Shown one piece after another: positions 22,056-34,352 of a stretch of DNA of 64,000 bases (position 1 is its first letter; every line of letters begins with the position of its first letter). The DNA comes from Dolomedes plantarius (Eukaryota > Arthropoda > Arachnida > Araneae > Dolomedidae). The notes beneath the pieces were generated by a model, which ran no database searches, had not been told where the DNA came from, and was given only the letters and a program-made list of their open reading frames with translations. Position numbers and translations under genes: made by a program. The stretch is from contig OU015492.1 in assembly GCA_907164885.2 (NCBI GenBank), positions 204,483,009-204,547,008 of the forward strand. The letters run 5' to 3'.

Positions 22056-22059
22056 TTAA

Positions 22060-22781
22060 GGTGACAATGGACCTTCATATTGACAAAAATATGTCCCCAA
22101 AACGATTTTTTTCTTTCAGAAAATGATTCTGCAACTCGTCAGCTTTAATTTTTTTTTTAAAAAGTATGTTGATCCGATCATTATTAACTGAGTTATAAGT
22201 ATTTTTTTCAAACGTAAACAATGGAAATGTTAGTCAAATTAAAACTTTAAATGCCATTTTCTCAAAACAAGTTTTTATGTCGTTTCGGTAAGTTCAAAAT
22301 GTTCCATGCGTCTTAATTTGTCTTGAATTTTGATAAAATTTCATAAAAGGATTTTTTATATATGTTAGAATAAAACTTAGTAATCAATTCATTATACTAT
22401 TTTAAAACAACTTAACATTTTTACAGTAAAAAAAAAATTTTTGATAAAATTTTACCTAAAATGACCTATTTTTATCGATTTTTTTTTCTAGTTTTTATAA
22501 ATATGACTGTAAATCAAATATTGCTACTAAATTTTATTATAACTATATAAAGCTAGCTTAAGAGAGAAAATTAGATATCTGAGACAAATATTAATGCGCA
22601 TGGAACATTTTTAAATAGAGTAATTAACAAACTGATTTTAATTAATATCTTAATTAATTACATTCTGATTTTTTTTTTAAATTTAGAATTTCCATCTCTA
22701 AACAACAGTGTATAAGTATACAAAATTTCATAGCAATTGGTTAATAAATTTAAAAAATATTTTTCATGGTTCATTGTCGCC
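22060..22781 (-). mobile_element. TTAA-flanked MITE family M, copy 1
   Basis: TTAA at 22056-22059 and 22782-22785. Ends GGTGACAATGGACC and, inverted, GGCGACAATGAACC. 722 bp, no coding frame. The interior, read on the minus strand, shares the AGAAAA-GCATTTAAAGT motif with copies 2 and 3, so it is the same family in opposite orientation. Confidence 0.75.
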
Positions 22782-22785
22782 TTAA

Positions 22786-23414
22786 AGTTAAAGTAAACAG
22801 TTAGAAGTTTGCTTCATAAATTACTTTAAAAAAAAACTGTATTAAAATAAAAATTAAAATTTAATTATTGAAAAAAAGATTATCTTTAAATAACATTTTT
22901 TAAAATATCAAATTCAATCAGATTATTTCAGTAAATCTAATCACTTAAAATGCTGGTCGGTTTCACTCAAAACCCTTTTACTAATTTAATTAGAATACCT
23001 CTAAAAGCATTTCTCGTCTATCACAACTTTATTTTACAAACACATTTCAGAATCTACTACCTTTTAAACCGTTGAAGTTGAAAAGCAGATTTCGAAATCA
23101 GGTTCCATTACTACTGCATAAATCTTATTTTCAGACAAAACGAAATCATCAGAACAGTTTCAAATAGTTCCAAACTATCACATAAAAAAAGTTATAGACA
23201 CAGAAATGCAGAAGTTGGGTGACGTTTACAACAGTTATCCGAAAAGGAGTCATCCGAAGTAATTTTAAAGTCAGAAAGAAGCAGGATATCTCGGGCAATG
23301 CAAATAACAACGATTATGATGTTATACCTGATAATGAAAATAAAATAATTTAAACACATAATAGAAAATGTCCAGTCTAAACTTCTACTGACGGAAAAGA
23401 AATTAATGATACAA
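22786..23414. other. No gene recognised
   Basis: AT-rich sequence between two repeats; nothing recognised. Confidence 0.4.
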
Positions 23415-23852
23415 TAATTACAAGATAAAAAGAACTTTTAGTATACCATGTTTTTTAATTTTCTGTTGAATCATATAAACTAGACAATTCTACGTATTAA
23501 TAAATACTTTTGAAAATTTTTTTGATGAATTATCCCATGCACTTGAGAAAAAAGGAAGTTAATTGGAAGTTAATTTGATTTAATTTTTCGTTCCCATTCC
23601 GGCCAATAGATGGCTGCACCAGTCTACAAAACAAAATTAACTGAAAATAACTTAAAATTAATTTAATTCTGCTTAAAGATGGCTAAAGGTATTAAAAAAA
23701 TGTATTGTCATCGTGCTCTGAGCTATTCTAAAAGTTTCAAATGTCTAGCTAGTCGGGAAGTTAGTTAAAAATCAATTACAAAATTTGAACTTGCAAACAC
23801 ACACACAAACAAACACACAAACAAAAAAGCAAGTTAATAAAAACATGGTAAC
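23415..23852. repeat. Interspersed repeat R, copy 2
   Basis: Matches 9902-10318 throughout, with small indels. TACCATGTTTTTTA (23444) and TAAAAACATGGTA (23838-23850) are its inverted ends. The ACAAACA-rich part is longer here. Confidence 0.65.
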
Positions 23853-24117
23853 AAAGGTAGGTGACAGAAGGAGAGGACTTATAATTCGTCTCCACCCAAA
23901 TGACCTCCCCCCCCCCCTCAGAACTTTTTGTCCCTGACAAAACATTGTAGAATCTCAGAGTCTATGAACAAGCACTTTATACCATTTTAAGCAAGTCGAT
24001 AAACCTGAACTTTATAGCATTTTTCTGTAAAATGCAGGTCAAAAATCAGGGCAAAGTACAGTGGCATTTAAAAGAGCCACTGTACTTTGCTAAAAATTGC
24101 GAAGAAATCTGATGTCA

Positions 24118-24372
24118 AACTTTTTATTTTATTTTTTTTTAGTCTAATGCGGAGGCACTTGTCGTTAGACATTTACCTTTGTTATTCCCCGCTATTTTAC
24201 CGGCTGCTTTATTATGGGAGTACCATTTAGGTTAGCTAGCATTGCTCCCTATGAGGAGGGGGGGGGGCGACACGGAAACGTAACCTTAATCGGGACGATC
24301 CTTGACCGGAATTTGAACCCAAGCCCACTGCGTCGCAGCTCAGACCGCTAACCACTGCACCATGTGGGCGAC
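24118..24372 (-). repeat. tRNA-derived SINE
   Basis: On the minus strand the 5' end is tRNA-like: box A-type TGGTGCAGTGGTTAGCG and box B-type GGGTTCAAATTCC within the first 75 bases from 24372. It is followed by about 150 bp of unrelated body with a poly-C tract, then an A-rich tail (the T-rich stretch at 24118-24141 on the plus strand). No clear target-site duplication was found. Too long and diverged in its arms to be a functional tRNA gene. Confidence 0.7.
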
Positions 24373-24509
24373 TATATCTAATTTAACTCTAAGTAAGACG
24401 TAAAACGAAATGAGAAGGGAGTTGGTTAGTTCTTTAGAGTGAAATGACCATTATTTCAAAACACGAAGGCTTAAAAAACAAGTTCTTAAAGCTGATTACC
24501 GATCTTTAA

Positions 24510-25247
24510 GGTGACTGCCTACGTTCGGAGCCAATTTTTTTAAAAAAATGTTTTTTAAGGATTTTTTGGTCTTTTATGGTAAAATAGCATTTAAAAATAA
24601 AAAATTAAAAATAAACTTCCCTGTAAATACCATACTTTTTATAAATTGGTCAATTTGGAGTAATTTTTAATGAAATTTAGCTAAAATGCCTATCACACTG
24701 CACAAAATTCTAATGCTACTATTTTAATTTCCTTCTCACACATGATACATATAACAGTTATCTTCAAAATGACCCTCAATCTAACAGAAATTTTAAAATG
24801 CAAAAATAATACAGACAATTTTATGTTCCAATATGAAAATTATCCCCAATTCGTCATTCCTTTCCTTATAAACACAGCTCCCAACAAAAAACTATTTAGT
24901 ATACATCTATTATTGTGCGTCATTTCATTAACAATAGCATCTAAAACATTTCCTGAAAATTTTATCAAATTATCAAATTATATGCATTATTATGTGAGAT
25001 ATCATGATAAAGGTAGAGATTTGTGCTAAAAAACATAATTCTGAGAAAAACGCATTTAAAGTTGTTTGTCACTTCAATTTTGTATTAGACGATGTTTATT
25101 AAAATGGCTATAACTCTGCTTCCAATTGATGTAGAATGAAAATCAAAACGGTTTTGAAAAGAGAAAAGATTGAGTTGCACGATTCTTGCAAAATATAAAA
25201 TTGACCAAAATAGTCAAAAAATGACATTTTCAACGTAGGCAGTCACC
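24510..25247 (+). mobile_element. TTAA-flanked MITE family M, copy 2
   Basis: TTAA at 24506-24509 and 25248-25251; ends GGTGACTGCCTACGTT and its inverse AACGTAGGCAGTCACC match perfectly over 16 bp. 738 bp. The 95-codon open frame inside (24742-25029) is not conserved in the other copies. Confidence 0.78.
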
Positions 25248-25251
25248 TTAA

Positions 25252-25836
25252 GAATCAAGATTTATAATCTTTAAGAATCAAGATATATATATATATCAAT
25301 TAGATATATACGGATACATTTAGTTAAAATAAATAAGAAGAATTATACTAATGGAGCGATGCACACAAATGGCCAGAGGGGGGGTTGTGACCCCTCTTCC
25401 CTGGTTGAACATGTTTTCCTGCCAAGGCGAACACTCCCAGTGGACCAGAGCATCGCGAGACCGAAGACTCGATAAAAGAGTTCATCTAAATCATTTGTAC
25501 AAAAAGAGCTGAATAAAAGAGTAAATTTTTTTATGTCTAAATCAAAAAATATATTTAAAAATACAAGACCAAATAACAATACATCAAGAACAACCGAGCC
25601 ACTCTTCATGTACACAAATCCGCCAAATCTGTTACGCCCATAAATCCGTATACAGTCACTCACGCAGTTAACTCTATGTTTTTAGGGAACTCATCCCTAG
25701 TAATATTTAAAAATCTACACACGTTTTTCATTACGAAAAAGTACGGATAGTGATAATTTAATGATGACTTTATATACTCGATATTATATTTTTTTATCTC
25801 GTTATCGGTGTATAAATTTTCACATCGTGTTATGTG

Positions 25837-25886
<50 letters not shown>
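25252..25886. other. No gene recognised; ends in (TA)n
   Basis: Includes a 106-codon minus-strand frame (25343-25663) without recognisable domains and a TA run at about 25840-25887. A C/G-rich patch near 25375-25440 may be part of a decayed LTR, but no ends were found. Confidence 0.4.
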
Positions 25887-25890
<4 letters not shown>

Positions 25891-26443
25891 GCCGTTGTCT
25901 CTGTATGACACTTCCGGGCTGTACTCATCTTTCAATTGAAGCCCTCAGTAAACAAACCGCCAAATAGGCTTAATTTCAATTTCAGATGTGGATCAGAATT
26001 TTTTCTTACCTAAAAACAAATATCTTCTCCATCAAATCACATTTGTTCAGCCTATTTTTCTATAAAACATTCAGAACTAAAAAACATTGGATGTTTTTAG
26101 CTGTATATTTAACAGTTTTTAAAAATCTGTTTACTTTTGCGATGAATTCTGAAAGTAAATAAACTTGAATGTGAATGAATCGTGAAGTGAACTGTAAAAA
26201 AAGTTTTTAACTTTCATATACTTTTTCCATTATGACGTCATTTTTAGTATGATGACGTCAAAATGACGGGTTGGATGGCAGTCTACTACTCCAATCGCAT
26301 GAAAAACTAAATAAATAAAAAATAATGAAAGGGTTTGCTTTTACAAGGTGTCGATTAAATGCAATATTTTAGATAATTCGGGATATTTTTTAACTTTCAT
26401 ATACTTTTTCCATTATGACGTCAAAATGACGGGTTACCTACTA

Positions 26444-26444
<1 letters not shown>
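25887..26444 (+). mobile_element. Helitron-like non-autonomous element, copy B
   Basis: Second copy of the element at 6731-7628. It keeps the 5' part, lacks about 60 bp in the middle and has one full plus one partial 184-bp unit. It ends GGGTTACCTACTAG followed by T, with TGACGTCA at about 26234, 26253 and 26416. A TA microsatellite begins directly after the end. Confidence 0.65.

Positions 26445-26488
<44 letters not shown>
26445..26488. repeat. (TA)n microsatellite
   Basis: TA run at the 3' end of the Helitron-like copy B. Confidence 0.95.
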
Positions 26489-26495
<7 letters not shown>

Positions 26496-28810
26496 AAAAA
26501 ACACCAATGCATTCGTAATCTCAGACATTTTCTGAAGGCCAGCGCTCTAGGAGTCCGTCCATCGTCCTATTAATTAAACGAGAGACCCAAGCACAATACT
26601 TCTAATGCTGAAGGGGAAATCCACAATGAAGATTTGCCTAGCGTGTAGAGAAGGCTATGTGCAAACTTTCCACAAAACAAATAGAGCAAGAAAAATGTAT
26701 TGTTTGTTTCAAAGTAACACTCATTTAATACATTCGGAGCATTATAAAGAGAAATATATGTCTTGACCGCGTAAAGTGTTCGAACATTCTTTTGAAAGGT
26801 TAATCATATTTTCTGCATTTTCCATTTTTATTTTAAACTAAAGATATGTATTTTTTAAGTAAAATTATGTGTTTCTTTTATTAAAAGTCTCAGCTTGAAA
26901 GCTTTGTATAAAACAGACGCGATGCTAGGAAGTCAAAAGTTTCTACGTTTCCAGAGTTATAGTTAAGTATATGCAAATTTCTGTTTTAACTTTTTACACT
27001 GATCAGAGCTACTTGCTCTGAGGTGTATATTTCTGGTTTTCATCTCTTAACTTATACAACGCAGTTTGTAAATAAAATTGGTTTTCGCTTTCCTGGCCCG
27101 CCTATGGAAACTTCTGCTTGTTCACACATCTTCTTTTCAATGCACTGGAATTCTTTCTATATGATTCCCGTTATTATGAAGGTTTAAAGTTTGGCTGTAA
27201 ATTAAATTTATTCCATTGCTGAAATAAAATATATTCGATGATAGTTGAGAAGTATAAAGAAACGAAATTCAAAGGATATTTCGAAGAATGCTAGTTCTAA
27301 ATAGAAAAGCTTATGTTATTTTTTAAACGATATGCCATCAGTGTTCTTATATATGTAAGATAAACGTCATCATGATTAGGGTGTATATTAAAGGAACAAA
27401 GGGTACTTTTCCGTTAAAAGGGCGCAAGTTATATATCGCTAAATATAGCTCTTAAGTCACATTTTGTTTAATTAAATGTAATTCCCGTGATACGTGTATG
27501 TGAAAGAACAAAATATATAAGAAAGCATTCATCTTGTTCTTTAAGTAAATAATTAGTTAGGATGCCAAAAATCTTTAATGTCCTTCAAGATGTCTTCAAA
27601 AGGACCTTCTTTTTGTCGTCGCCTAAGAAATTCAGCCAGTACGATTGCAAATGGTGGCGTACCGTTCCTCAGTGTTTTTTCATGTCGCCATACGGTGCTT
27701 CATCGCAACTGCTAAATATTTTGTGCGATTGTGAAGAAAGCTAATAAAGTTTGTGGTTAATTTGTTTCTAATTTTTATTCATGCGAATTTCGGGGTTATA
27801 TAGCTGGGTCACTGAACTTAATCGTGTTCTCTCACATGATTCATACCCGTTGATCTATCATTTTCTTCCAACGTTTAGTGTGTGACAATGCTTCTTCAAA
27901 ATTTAGTCCATCTATTACCTATTAAACTGATTTCCTAGGGTTGTGATTGTTGGCGACTTTTCATACTCGCCAATAGCGATACTTAATAGGACGAACGCTA
28001 AATGCGCTTAGCTAACGGGAAAGTACCGAACAAAGTGATATAGTGAATCTCTATATTTTTTCTTGAACTGAATATTTTATTGTATACTTTTGTACATAAA
28101 CTAGAGTAATTATCCATGAAACAAAATTTTATATAATTGCGCATATAAGCTTACGATACGCATAGAAAGCATATGATCTTTAAGAATTTTTGCATTCTAT
28201 TTATGAATGCAAAATTAGGACTGATATGCTAAAGAAGATAAAACGTTATTAATTAATACAATACTTCTGCTGTAAAGACACTAAGATAGTCACCTAGTGC
28301 CCGTTAGTGTCCGTTTTGTAAGCGAAATCCCCTTTTGCTACGTCAGGATGTAACTTCGATTAATTCTTTTCGATTAATCCTTACCATTTAATGTATGAAT
28401 GTATGTAACTAAATGTTTTGCTGTTCTAATTAAAAGTTGTTTGTCTTAACAAGTAGCCGCCTCGTTATGAATTTTATACTCAACCCGAAGCAACGTTGAG
28501 TCGAAGCAGATTACAAATGTGGGTAACCTTTTGATATTTGTCTCGAATCTGCTATTTACAAAAACTATCAAATCACATTTCTTCCCTTTTGACAAGAATG
28601 TCATTTTAAATTCAACCGTTTCTTGGATATAACTATTCTACTAAATGATATGATATTCAATGTAACACTTTTACAGATTACAATACATTTCAGTATCAAC
28701 AACTCCCCAAAATTTCACTTCTATAAACACATGTATATATGGTACAGATGTAGTATACTCAACGAACGCCAAGGTACGAATTTTTGCCAAATCTGATGGT
28801 TGTTCGGAGC
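26489..28810. other. No gene recognised, 2.3 kb
   Basis: AT-rich. A 60-codon frame (27562-27744) has no known signature. A short motif, AGCGAAATCCCCTTTTGCT near 28320, recurs near 29266 with similar flanks (GTCAG...TGTAACTT) and can form a small hairpin. Confidence 0.4.
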
Positions 28811-28850
28811 TTTTTATTTTCTGTTAAATGCATTTAACAGAAAATAAAAA
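28811..28850. repeat. Perfect 40-bp palindrome
   Basis: The 20 bases from 28811 (TTTTTATTTTCTGTTAAATG) are followed at once by their exact reverse complement, with no spacer. Confidence 0.95.
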
Positions 28851-28901
28851 CCGCCTACTTTATACTTTTACATACACTATATACTTACTACTATATACTT
28901 T

Positions 28902-28910
<9 letters not shown>

Positions 28911-28941
<31 letters not shown>
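28911..28941. repeat. (TA)n microsatellite
   Basis: Short pure TA run. Confidence 0.9.
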
Positions 28942-28944
<3 letters not shown>

Positions 28945-29660
28945 CAATACGTTTTATAAAATGCACTATCATTCTCATGTAGTATTCACAGCAAAATGCT
29001 ATACAACTTCATTAAAAGACATTAACTTTTATCTTCATTCTCAACCAAAAACTTTATTAAATCTTTCAATTGTCTAATTCAATAATATTTTTCTTCTCAC
29101 TTTCAAATTTATTTATGCAAGAAAAATAATCAGTAACAGAATCTTCAACATTCCTTGATTTTCACTTTAAGATCACCTCTACACGTGTAGTATCCACAAA
29201 GGCATAAACGAAACCACTTTTAATTTAACTACGCTTCAGAAATATCCCACTTCTGATGTATTAGCGAAATCCCCTTTCGCTATGTCAGACTGTAACTTTA
29301 CTATCTTAAACAACACTCGTTTCATCATTACATCACATTTTATTTAACAGGATAACTTCATTACATTAAATACGCAGCCTCTCTAGCTCGCGTCGACATT
29401 TCATATCTTTAGATCAACCTCTCGTTATTGCCATCCGAGAACGCAACAATAAACTTATTATTAAAAGCTACTCATGGAGTTAAAATTTAGGCGATTACAT
29501 TTTACAATTATGAGTCTACCTTTTAAGCATACCACTTGTTAGTTTTGGAACTTTCATGAACATGGACAGGAAAAATTTAGGATTACATCTTTCTGCCTTA
29601 TTTTTTTCAGTGGCACTAATTCACAAATTCCTGCATCCGATGTACCCAGGGCATACATAA

Positions 29661-29666
<6 letters not shown>
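28942..29666. other. No gene recognised
   Basis: AT-rich, with the second copy of the AGCGAAATCCCC hairpin motif at about 29266. Confidence 0.4.

Positions 29667-29708
<42 letters not shown>
29667..29708. repeat. (TA)n microsatellite
   Basis: Pure TA run of about 42 bp. Confidence 0.95.
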
Positions 29709-29710
<2 letters not shown>

Positions 29711-30206
29711 ATCAAGATCAATTCATAGCAGCAAGATCAATTAATATGGACCCTCCCAAATGCTTGGAAAATTCAGGTATGGATTTCGATCGTAACAAGC
29801 TGTTACGTGGTATTTTGTTGAGTCATCCTCAAATTGCTTGATTTTACAGTTACGCACTTTATTATATAATAACATATGCCCGTTGACATTTTTTTAACGT
29901 ATCATTGATGATTTAACCGTCATATGTAGTTAGCATTCATCATTTAGTCGAGAACGCCATTAACGTGCCATCATACATCACAAATAATGATTTAAACTAT
30001 CGATTACATTATTTGTGGCCGCTGATAACTTATTTACACGATAAATTACCTAGTATCTATATAATTACCGAATTAATTGACCATACTTTAATAATGATAT
30101 AACACTATATATGTATCGCATTTTCCGTTTTCACAAACGAAACAGGTGAGAGGGAAATGTGACCCAAGATTTGTAGCCAATAACTTTATGTTTTGTAATA
30201 GAGAAT

Positions 30207-30212
<6 letters not shown>
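29709..30212. other. No gene recognised
   Basis: Nothing supported on either strand. Confidence 0.4.
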
Positions 30213-30301
<89 letters not shown>

Positions 30302-30319
30302 GTATGTGTGTGTGTGTGT
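30213..30319. repeat. Compound (TA)n(TATG)n(TG)n microsatellite
   Basis: TA run to about 30289, then five TATG units, then TG. The open frames across it are artefacts. Confidence 0.97.
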
Positions 30320-30392
30320 TACGATTAACAATAAAGCGTAATACTCAGTAAAATTTATTTCATTGTAATTGTCATAGCCAGAGTGGTATTTA

Positions 30393-30600
30393 TTTAGTGA
30401 AAGGAACACAGTTTTACACATTAAAACATTTATTAAAACATTTATTCGTCCTTCGTTCTCCAATTTCACTTGTATATGTATATACGTATTATTTAGTGAA
30501 AATTTATTATTATTTATTTAGTGAAAGGAACACAGTTTTACACATTAAAACATTTATTAAAACATTTATTCGTCCTTCGTTCTCCAATTTCACTTTCAAC
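30393..30600. repeat. Tandem duplication, about 85 bp repeated at 124-bp spacing
   Basis: TTTAGTGAAAGGAACACAG starts at 30393 and again at 30517, and the following 80 bp, including CGTCCTTCGTTCTCC, match almost exactly. A diverged relative (ATATTTATTAAAACATTTC with CCCTCGTTCTCCATTTCG) occurs at about 51440-51510, so this is part of an interspersed repeat. Confidence 0.8.
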
Positions 30601-30790
30601 GAGTCAAAGCTGAGAGGTGCTGCTTAAAAAAAACAAGAAATTAAGCGATTATATAAATATGTCTTTTCACCCCAACAGATTTGTCCTTGATTCAGGTTTG
30701 TCCTTAATTCAGCAGTAAATAAGTTTCTTGCTCCCACATTCCTATACCGTGGTAACCGCCATAAAACCGCGAGCTGACAGTTTTCGCATA

Positions 30791-31135
30791 TCTATATATA
30801 TAAAATGCGTAGGTATGCGGCACAAAAATCGGCGATATTTCTACATTCCTAATGGCAACGGCTACAACTACCAGATGTAAACATTAGCGGCCGACCGAAT
30901 GTGTGTAGTGGTTTATTCTTTTACTAGAACTAGATAATTTATTCTTTTGTTCCATCGGTTTTTCTAAATGTATGTAAGAGGACAAACTTTTGACAAAATA
31001 TGTTTCGACCTATCAAATCCAGTGTTTAGTCATGGGCAGTTGTATGTAGGTTTAGCTAGAGTCCGTTCTTTTGATTCTGTCACTGTAGTATCTCCTATTT
31101 CTGAAATACTCAACTGTGTATATCAAGAAGTTTGA
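30791..31135 (+). pseudogene. Internally deleted Helitron: 5' end joined to helicase C-terminus
   Basis: 30791 begins TCTATATATATAAAATGCG after an A, a canonical Helitron 5' end. The frame 30968-31135 encodes 55 residues ending in the last motif of the Helitron Pif1-type helicase: G-Q-T-F-D-K, F-S-H-G-Q-L-Y-V, A-R-V-R-S-F-D-S, then TGA. The Rep domain and most of the helicase are gone. The 3' end was not identified. Confidence 0.75.
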
Positions 31136-31207
31136 GGAATATCATAATAAAATATTAATAATTGCATTATAATATCTTAATAGTAAGTAAGAGTTAATTG
31201 TCTACAC

Positions 31208-31475
31208 ATTTTTAGTTGTACTTGCTGAATTTTTACTCCATTTTATAAGTGAAGAAATTTTCCGAAACATTTTTTATTTGGTATGATTTAGTGTAGATAT
31301 CTGAATTGTGAACAATAGTACATATAGAGAGTGATGTAATCCACACTATATTTTAGTACTTGCGGAATTTTTACTCCATTTTATACGTGAAAAAAATTTT
31401 CCCCAACAATTTCATATTTGATGTCATGATAAAGTGTAGATATCTTAATTTTGGAAAATATTACATACAGAGAGG
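31208..31475. repeat. Two diverged tandem units of about 139 bp
   Basis: Each has a TTGCNGAATTTTTACTCCA core, a GTGTAGATATCT segment and ends near ACATANAGAGAG. They follow the Helitron helicase remnant and may be its 3' region. Confidence 0.7.
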
Positions 31476-32489
31476 AATGCCATTTTTAAAATCTTTGTTG
31501 TTGCGTTTCTCAGTCTTATCTTTAACTCTGTTCCGAAGTAATGGAAATTCATATTTTTTTAATCACGATGTTTTAGAATCATCCTTATAGAGAATTTTAC
31601 AATGATTATAAATTTTTTGTCTGAGATCGCACTGCCACTTAACAACGTATATTTATGATGACAGGTAATAGTAACATACCTTACAGACGTTTCTTTCAGT
31701 TGAGTTTATTTTGCAAAACAAAATATAAAACTAAAAGCTGTTGGAAAATACATTTCCAACATAGCGTTCGCATAAGGGTGAATATAATTTTAAAAAACGT
31801 AAGGGCATCCATAAAATTAATAAATTATAGTTCAACGTATGAACTAAAGTCTGAGAGTGAAAATACTTTTTTGGTATAACACACATACACTTGTGTGTGT
31901 ATATTTAAATATGTATGTGTGTGTGAGTATGTGTAAGTAAGAATGCTTCGAGTCTAGGGGATTTAGGGATCGTCGTAAAACTTTTAAATCATTGACTCAC
32001 TCAAATAATACGAATACTGCAAAACGAACACTTATATTTAGTCGGCACTTTACATTAAACATAAAACAATTAAAACACATAGTTAGATCCCCATTACAGA
32101 TAAAGTACGTTCTTATCAAAATCACGTCGTTATCAAAAAATAAAAGGTCTCCGCAGCCGCTTGCTGGGATGGTACGTCTATTCTGGTCGAGAGCCTGTCT
32201 CGGTCTGGCACGGGAAGTACAATCAAAGATAAGAAGCAAAACTACGGTAGAACCCAAATCTAGTATTCATAAATATTATGCCGTGTCCACGTCGTCCCTC
32301 ATAATGGTTTACAAGTACAGTGTTGATTTTCGTTAGGGTCAAATAAGCACAAACGACACTGAACATTCTGATCCCCCTGCTGAGGTGCCTATGCTAGGAA
32401 CTTTCGCAATATGTTGATGAAGGATGGAATATTGGAAGTGTAATAAGGCATTCACATTCATGCTCTGCTCAGTATTGTGCGGGGGAAAA
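31476..32489. other. No gene recognised, 1 kb
   Basis: AT-rich, with a TG/TA-rich patch near 31880-31940. A GC-richer stretch at 32145-32240 has a 114-codon plus-strand frame without known signature. Confidence 0.4.
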
Positions 32490-33060
32490 CAGTGATTTAT
32501 GGGCATCGGTCTGCAGGGCAGTTCTGCACTGATCCCGTCTCCAGTCGGTCCTTGCCGCAGAGCATCAAAGAAACAGGAGGGACCTTGGGGGCGGGAATGG
32601 GGGATGAGAGTGAAATGAACCCTACCCGAGGGGTAGGGTTACCGTGACTAATGTGATGACAGGAGTTGGGGGTACTTCCCCTGCAGAATTTTCTGCTTGA
32701 ATGTGGATGTACCATGAGAGATTTCTAATGGTGCATATACACTGGTGCAGAGTTCTCTGCATGTGCCTTGGGGAATCCAGTGATTTATGTTCACTCTGTA
32801 CTCTGTATATGCGTGGATCGCCTCCTCTGGCGGTCCGGATACATAGCATCAAAGAAAGGGCGGGGGGTCAGCGGGTCAAATGGTTTCGAGCGGGGTCGGG
32901 GGAGACACCAGATCAAAGAAACTCGAGGGACCTTGGGGGCGGGAATGGGGGTGGTTCAAAATACCGTGTCTAATGTTACCGTGACTAATGTGATGACAGG
33001 AGTCGCGGGTCTGCAGGCAGAGAACTCTGCACCAATGTATATGCACCATAAGGATGTTGG
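32490..33060. repeat. G-rich island with direct and inverted repeats
   Basis: Base composition is sharply different from the flanks. GGGACCTTGGGGGCGGGAAT occurs at about 32579 and 32929, ATCAAAGAAA three times (32563, 32848, 32912), and ACCGTGACTAATGTGATGAC at 32641 and 32978. A 32-bp block at 32729-32760 recurs inverted at 33017-33048 with one mismatch. Open frames of 76-103 codons cross it but none has a known motif. Nature unknown. Confidence 0.65.
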
Positions 33061-33165
33061 CATTAGAGCTCGTACATAATGTTTTCATGAATATTTGGAT
33101 TTGATAAAAGTGCCGGCAAGTTGAATTCCATGTTTGCTAACAATCGATCGAAAACGTGAGCACGT

Positions 33166-33208
33166 ATACAATTAGAAATCCAATGTAGAGCTGGATTTCT
33201 AATTGTAT
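33166..33208. repeat. Hairpin with 17-bp perfect stem
   Basis: 33166-33182 (ATACAATTAGAAATCCA) is the exact inverse of 33192-33208 with a 9-nt loop. Confidence 0.9.
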
Positions 33209-33425
33209 TGATTATCCAAAAATTAGGGTATTTAATAATCACTAAAACCAATATCAGTATTGAAGGAGTCAAATATTAAGTTGTGATATAACAAAATACT
33301 TTAATTTATTTACTGATTGTGCACTTTATCTTACAATTGTATAAACTTTTTTAAGGAATATTTTTTTATTCTTGACTAATAGTAATAAATTTATTAATTA
33401 TGAATGATGAAATACGATTTAATCC

Positions 33426-33457
<32 letters not shown>

Positions 33458-34352
33458 GTATAAAAATAAGTTTTATACTATCCTTGATGTTTTTGTCTGG
33501 TTAAGTTCAAAACTGTATTTACTCTTATTTCTTAAAATTTGTTTTTTTTTTGTCTGAAAGGCTTAAGAAGAAATAAAGTTTTATATGTTATCAGGATTTA
33601 TACAGATTACATCTATGGTTGTAAGTCGTTTTCAAATCATACCCGTCAAGAAATTTTCATGAAAATAAAATGGTCCTTTAAAACAAAATTCTATAAAAAA
33701 TGGCAGCTGTTTGCGGAGCATTTTTTCTTTGAAATAGACTCTCAATACTGTAACCATTATGATTATGATTCAATTTAGGTCCAACAAGCCCCGACACACC
33801 ATCATAAAGCATTTAAGAAATCTAACTTACATTTAAAAAGACTTAAAAATAACATTTTTCAAGCTTTCGATTTTTTTAATATGTTAATAATAAAACATAG
33901 TAAATTATTATATATTTTAAAACATAGCTGATACCCTTTTTTAACACGTAAACCTGATTAATTTCAAAACATTAATTCTTAACGCCACGAAAAATATAGA
34001 TTTAAACTATTAAGAAAGCTGAAACGTAATCAAATTACATGTCCACTCGCAAAGAAACCTGTTATTCAACTGAGACTAGGAGCTGCTGGATGCTACTTAT
34101 GCTCCTGGAAATAATGTGATTAACGCACCAGTTAGTCAGAAATGATAAAATCCACTTTTTACAATTGTTGAGCAATTTTTTATTTTTATACTTTTGGCCA
34201 GGTTTTTGCCTCAAATACACCACTGTGCGTTGGCACTATTGACGCCAAAATAACAAAGGACACCCTAAACTGCAGTTTTGCCATCGCATTTTTTACTCGT
34301 TTCTTCACAAGCAATACACTTCAACTTTCTATACAATCCCTTTATATATCAA
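33209..34352. other. No gene recognised; (TTA)n at 33428
   Basis: AT-rich with a trinucleotide run of about nine TTA units near 33428-33455. Nothing else supported. Confidence 0.45.

Noticed and set aside
24290..24372. Functional tRNA gene
   Set aside because: Boxes A and B fit, but the acceptor and anticodon arms do not fold well and a SINE body with an A-rich tail follows.
24742..25029. 95-codon frame
   Set aside because: Lies inside MITE copy 2 and is not conserved in the other two copies.
25343..25663. 106-codon minus-strand frame
   Set aside because: No known domain, mixed hydrophobic and odd composition, no neighbouring splice or promoter signal.
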